Below, in pieces: positions 5,417-7,723 of a stretch of 7,723 bases of DNA (position 1 is its first letter; each line of letters opens with the position of its first letter). The notes under the pieces were generated by a model. The model saw only the letters and a list, made by a program, of their open reading frames with translations, was not told where the DNA came from and did not search any database. The stretch spans positions 1-7,723 of the forward strand of contig JACMOE010000400.1 of assembly GCA_014378185.1 (NCBI GenBank), given 5' to 3'. A program made the position numbers and the translations under genes. Source of the stretch: Gemmatimonadaceae bacterium (GTDB lineage: Bacteria > Gemmatimonadota > Gemmatimonadetes > Gemmatimonadales > Gemmatimonadaceae).

Positions 5417-6877
5417 CTACGCGTACTTCTGCGCCTGCCCTCCAGGCCCGATGCGTCCCGCTTCCGTGCCACCGCCGGTTGGCGCGGGCGCACGGTGCGA
5501 GAAGTTCTCGAAGCGCGTGTAGCTCTTCTGGAAGAACAGGTTGACGAATCCGATCGGCCCGTTGCGCTGCTTGCCGATGATGATCTCCGCCTTGCCCTCG
5601 AGCGAGTTGCCGTCCTTGTCCGCCACGCCTTCGTACACTTCCGGGCGGTAGATGAACATGATGAGGTCGGCGTCCTGCTCGATGGCGCCCGACTCGCGGA
5701 GATCCGAGAGCTGCGGGCGCTTGCTGTCGCCGGCGCGCTGCTCTGGTGCGCGCGACAGCTGCGACAGCGCGAGCACCGGGACCATGAGCTCCTTGGCCAG
5801 CGCCTTGAGGCCGCGCGAGATCTGCGACACTTCCTGCTGGCGACTCTCGGAATTGGCGGGGCCCTGCATGAGCTGGAGGTAGTCCACCACGATCATGTCG
5901 AGCCCCTGCTCCGCCTTGAGGCGCCGTGCCTTGGACCGCATCTCGAGCAGCGTGATGCCGGCGGTATCGTCGATCCAGATGGGGGCATGCGTGAGGATAC
6001 CGGCGGCGCGGGCGAGCCGCGGAAAGTCGTCGTCGCGCAACATGCCCTTTCGCAGCTTCTGCGCATCGATGCGCGCCTCTGACGTGAGCATGCGCTGCAC
6101 GAGCGACTCCTTGCTCATTTCCAGCGAGAAGAACGCTACTTTCTTCTGCTTCTCGATGGCGGCGTGCTGCGCCATGTTGAGCACGAAGGCCGTCTTTCCC
6201 ATGGACGGACGCGCCGCGATGATGATCAGGTCCGATGGCTGGAACCCGGACGTCAGGTCATCGAGGTCGGCGAAGCCGCTGGAGACACCCGTGATGGACT
6301 CGCCGCTCGCGGTAATCCGCTCGATGCGCTCCATCGTGGGCCAGAGGAGCTCCTTGATACGCGAGAACCCTTCGTTCGTGCGCTGCTGGGCCACCTGAAA
6401 AATCTTCTGCTCCGCGAGGTCGAGCAGCTCGTCGGCCGTGTGGCCGCCGCTGAATGCCTCGCTCACGATCTCGGTGGACACCTCGATCAGGCGCCGCAGC
6501 AACGCCTTCTCCTTCACGATCTTCGCGTGGTACTCCACGTTGGCCGCCGTGGGCACCGCGTCGACGAGGAAGCCGATGTAGTCCTTGCCCCCAGCGCTCT
6601 CCAGTTCGCCCTTGCGCGACAGTTCATCGGCGAGCGTGAGCGGATCCACCACGCTGCCACGCTCGGTAATCGACATCATCGCCCGGAACAGGCGACGGTG
6701 CCGCTCGGCATAGAACATGGAATCGTCCACGACCTCGACCGCGCGCATCACTGCGTCCTGGTCGATGAGCATCGCGGCGATCACGGCCTGCTCGGCGTCC
6801 TCGCTGTAGGGCGGACGCCGGTCCCGATAGGGATCACGCCCTTGGGGCGATGGGGCGATCGAGTATTCGTCGGGCAA
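5417..6877 (-). CDS. dnaB: Replicative DNA helicase DnaB
   Basis: Hexameric 5'-3' helicase that unwinds DNA at the replication fork and binds DnaG primase through its N-terminal domain. The N-terminal domain (about 22-170) starts RPPYSEDAEQAVIAAML. The RecA-like motor follows, with Walker A ARPSMGKT (222-229, Lys228), SLEMSKE (251-257), Walker B IVVDYLQL (329-336), SRAPEQR (375-381), SDLRESGAIEQDAD (391-404) and the arginine-finger motif KQRNGPIG (436-443). Length of 486 residues is normal and no intein interrupts the Walker A region, a frequent insertion site. The tail after 460 is Gly/Pro-rich. The start is TTG at 6877: the first in-frame ATG (residue 36) lies inside the conserved domain, and GGGAAG sits 9 bases before the TTG. 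This start overlaps the uracil glycosylase gene by 44 bases. radA follows after 64 bases. Identity is certain; the exact start is likely but not proven. Confidence 0.97.
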   Translation of the reverse strand: MPDEYSIAPSPQGRDPYRDRRPPYSEDAEQAVIAAMLIDQDAVMRAVEVVDDSMFYAERHRRLFRAMMSITERGSVVDPLTLADELSRKGELESAGGKDYIGFLVDAVPTAANVEYHAKIVKEKALLRRLIEVSTEIVSEAFSGGHTADELLDLAEQKIFQVAQQRTNEGFSRIKELLWPTMERIERITASGESITGVSSGFADLDDLTSGFQPSDLIIIAARPSMGKTAFVLNMAQHAAIEKQKKVAFFSLEMSKESLVQRMLTSEARIDAQKLRKGMLRDDDFPRLARAAGILTHAPIWIDDTAGITLLEMRSKARRLKAEQGLDMIVVDYLQLMQGPANSESRQQEVSQISRGLKALAKELMVPVLALSQLSRAPEQRAGDSKRPQLSDLRESGAIEQDADLIMFIYRPEVYEGVADKDGNSLEGKAEIIIGKQRNGPIGFVNLFFQKSYTRFENFSHRAPAPTGGGTEAGRIGPGGQAQKYA

Positions 6878-7718
6878 GCTGGACGTCTTCCCAGGTAGGG
6901 CGTTTCCATGCCGAATTCCGAAGCAGCGCGGCGGGATGGTAGGTCACGATGAGCGGAACACCATGATAGCGATGGATCTGGCCCCGCAGCTTTCCAATGG
7001 TCGTCTTCGTTTCGAGCAGCGTCTGCGCCGCAAATGTGCCGAGCGCAAGGATGACCTTCGGACGCACCAGCTCGATCTGGCGAAGCAGGTACGGCGAGCA
7101 GGCGGCGACCTCCTCCGGCATGGGATTCCGGTTCCCCGGAGGCCGATGCTTGAGGACGTTCACAATGAACACATCGTCACGAGACAGGTTGATCGCGCCG
7201 AGGATCTTGGTCAACAGCTGGCCAGCCTGACCCACGAACGGAACCCCCTGCTCGTCCTCGTTCGCGCCTGGCGCCTCCCCGACGATCATGAAGTCCGCAT
7301 CGGGATTGCCGGTGCCAGGCACCGGGTTCTTCGCCGTGGCATACAGGGGACAGCGGGTGCATCCTGCCACCATTTCCGCTATTGCCGCGAGTGAGGGAAG
7401 CGCGAAGATCGGCTCGTCATTGGGCGCCCGTCCAGCACCGCTCACGACGATACCGATCGGGATATCCTCGAGGGGTGAGTCGGGGGCCGTCGTCCCCGGG
7501 GGCAGGAACGGCGCCGAGGCAGCCGCGCGCGGCAAGTCCTGTGTCACGGGCTGCGACCGCGGAGTCGGTGCTGCTTCCACAGGGTCCGTCACGGCCGGCG
7601 TGCCAATCGATGGCCGTCCCTCGGGCGCTCCACCTGCGTCTCGCACCGCGGGGCGCCAGCGGGGGGTGGCGGGCGGCGTGTCGACAACGACGCCACCCGC
7701 CCGCTGGGGCCGGGCCAT
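6834..7718 (-). CDS. Family-4 uracil-DNA glycosylase (iron-sulfur type) with long disordered N-terminus
   Basis: Removes uracil from DNA in base excision repair. The catalytic domain covers about 110-292, with motif 1 GEAPGANEDEQGVPFVGQAG (147-166), the PPGNR loop (193-197) and motif 2 HPAALLRN (261-268). The 4Fe-4S ligands of the family are usually four cysteines. Here Cys120, Cys123 and Cys207 are present, but the third position reads KHRPPGNR instead of KCRPPGNR, giving His191. Residues 1 to about 105 are Pro/Ala/Thr-rich, look disordered and resemble no known domain, making the protein about 100 residues longer than most family members. The ATG at 7718 is near the window edge and the frame is still open there, so the true start may lie upstream, or downstream if the extension is not translated. 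The stop lies inside dnaB, so the two genes are probably co-transcribed. Family is firm; activity with His191 is untested. Confidence 0.92.
   Translation of the reverse strand: MARPQRAGGVVVDTPPATPRWRPAVRDAGGAPEGRPSIGTPAVTDPVEAAPTPRSQPVTQDLPRAAASAPFLPPGTTAPDSPLEDIPIGIVVSGAGRAPNDEPIFALPSLAAIAEMVAGCTRCPLYATAKNPVPGTGNPDADFMIVGEAPGANEDEQGVPFVGQAGQLLTKILGAINLSRDDVFIVNVLKHRPPGNRNPMPEEVAACSPYLLRQIELVRPKVILALGTFAAQTLLETKTTIGKLRGQIHRYHGVPLIVTYHPAALLRNSAWKRPTWEDVQLARRILDRPIAPRA
6887..6892 (-). promoter_or_regulatory. Shine-Dalgarno-like site deciding the dnaB TTG start
   Basis: GGGAAG on the minus strand, inside the end of the uracil glycosylase gene, stands 9 bases before TTG 6877. It is the main local support for this start, since no ATG or GTG exists in frame before the conserved N-terminal domain of DnaB. 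Confidence 0.5.
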
Positions 7719-7723
7719 GGCGC

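Noticed and set aside
4357..5544. 395-codon plus-strand open frame opposite radA and the end of dnaB
   Set aside because: Same shadow pattern. The minus strand carries clear RadA and DnaB motifs through this region.
5417..6877. Intein in dnaB
   Set aside because: DnaB is a frequent intein host, but Walker A and the later motifs are uninterrupted and the length is normal.

Overview
The window is high-GC bacterial DNA (roughly two-thirds G+C by eye, not counted). It is almost fully coding, and every recognisable gene lies on the minus strand. Read in the direction of transcription, from high to low coordinates, the order is: family-4 uracil-DNA glycosylase, replicative helicase DnaB, RadA, IspD, TsaC/Sua5, a YwlE-type low-molecular-weight phosphatase, shikimate dehydrogenase AroE, a ComF-family protein, and the first 177 codons of glyceraldehyde-3-phosphate dehydrogenase, which runs off the left edge. 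No mobile element, CRISPR array, tRNA, rRNA or phage gene was seen, and no gene-free stretch exceeds 300 bases. The host is a non-proteobacterial high-GC organism. Gemmatimonadota or a relative in the FCB superphylum is my best guess, from GC content, gene style and one Bacteroidota-like promoter motif, but the sequence does not prove it.

Right part (about 5350-7723): the uracil glycosylase and dnaB overlap by 44 bases, with dnaB apparently using a TTG start. A 64-base gap before radA is the largest intergenic space and the only place with a convincing promoter-like element. That element, TAAATTTG, ends 4 bases before the radA ATG, which has no Shine-Dalgarno sequence, so a leaderless radA message is predicted.

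Middle and left part (1-5352): radA, ispD, tsaC, the phosphatase, aroE and comF overlap or nearly touch (4-base overlaps, a 4-base gap, a 1-base TGATG overlap), so they look like one translationally coupled operon. gap follows comF after 17 bases and has a Shine-Dalgarno site of its own. The operon mixes DNA repair and recombination (RadA, ComF), isoprenoid synthesis (IspD), tRNA t6A modification (TsaC), protein dephosphorylation, aromatic amino acid synthesis (AroE) and glycolysis.

I see no new multi-gene system: this is a housekeeping region. The points worth checking are residue-level or regulatory. RadA carries Gln in place of the Walker A lysine. The uracil glycosylase has His where the family normally has its third iron-sulfur cysteine. 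The small phosphatase carries the threonine linked to arginine-phosphatase specificity. The radA promoter looks Bacteroidota-like and leaderless.
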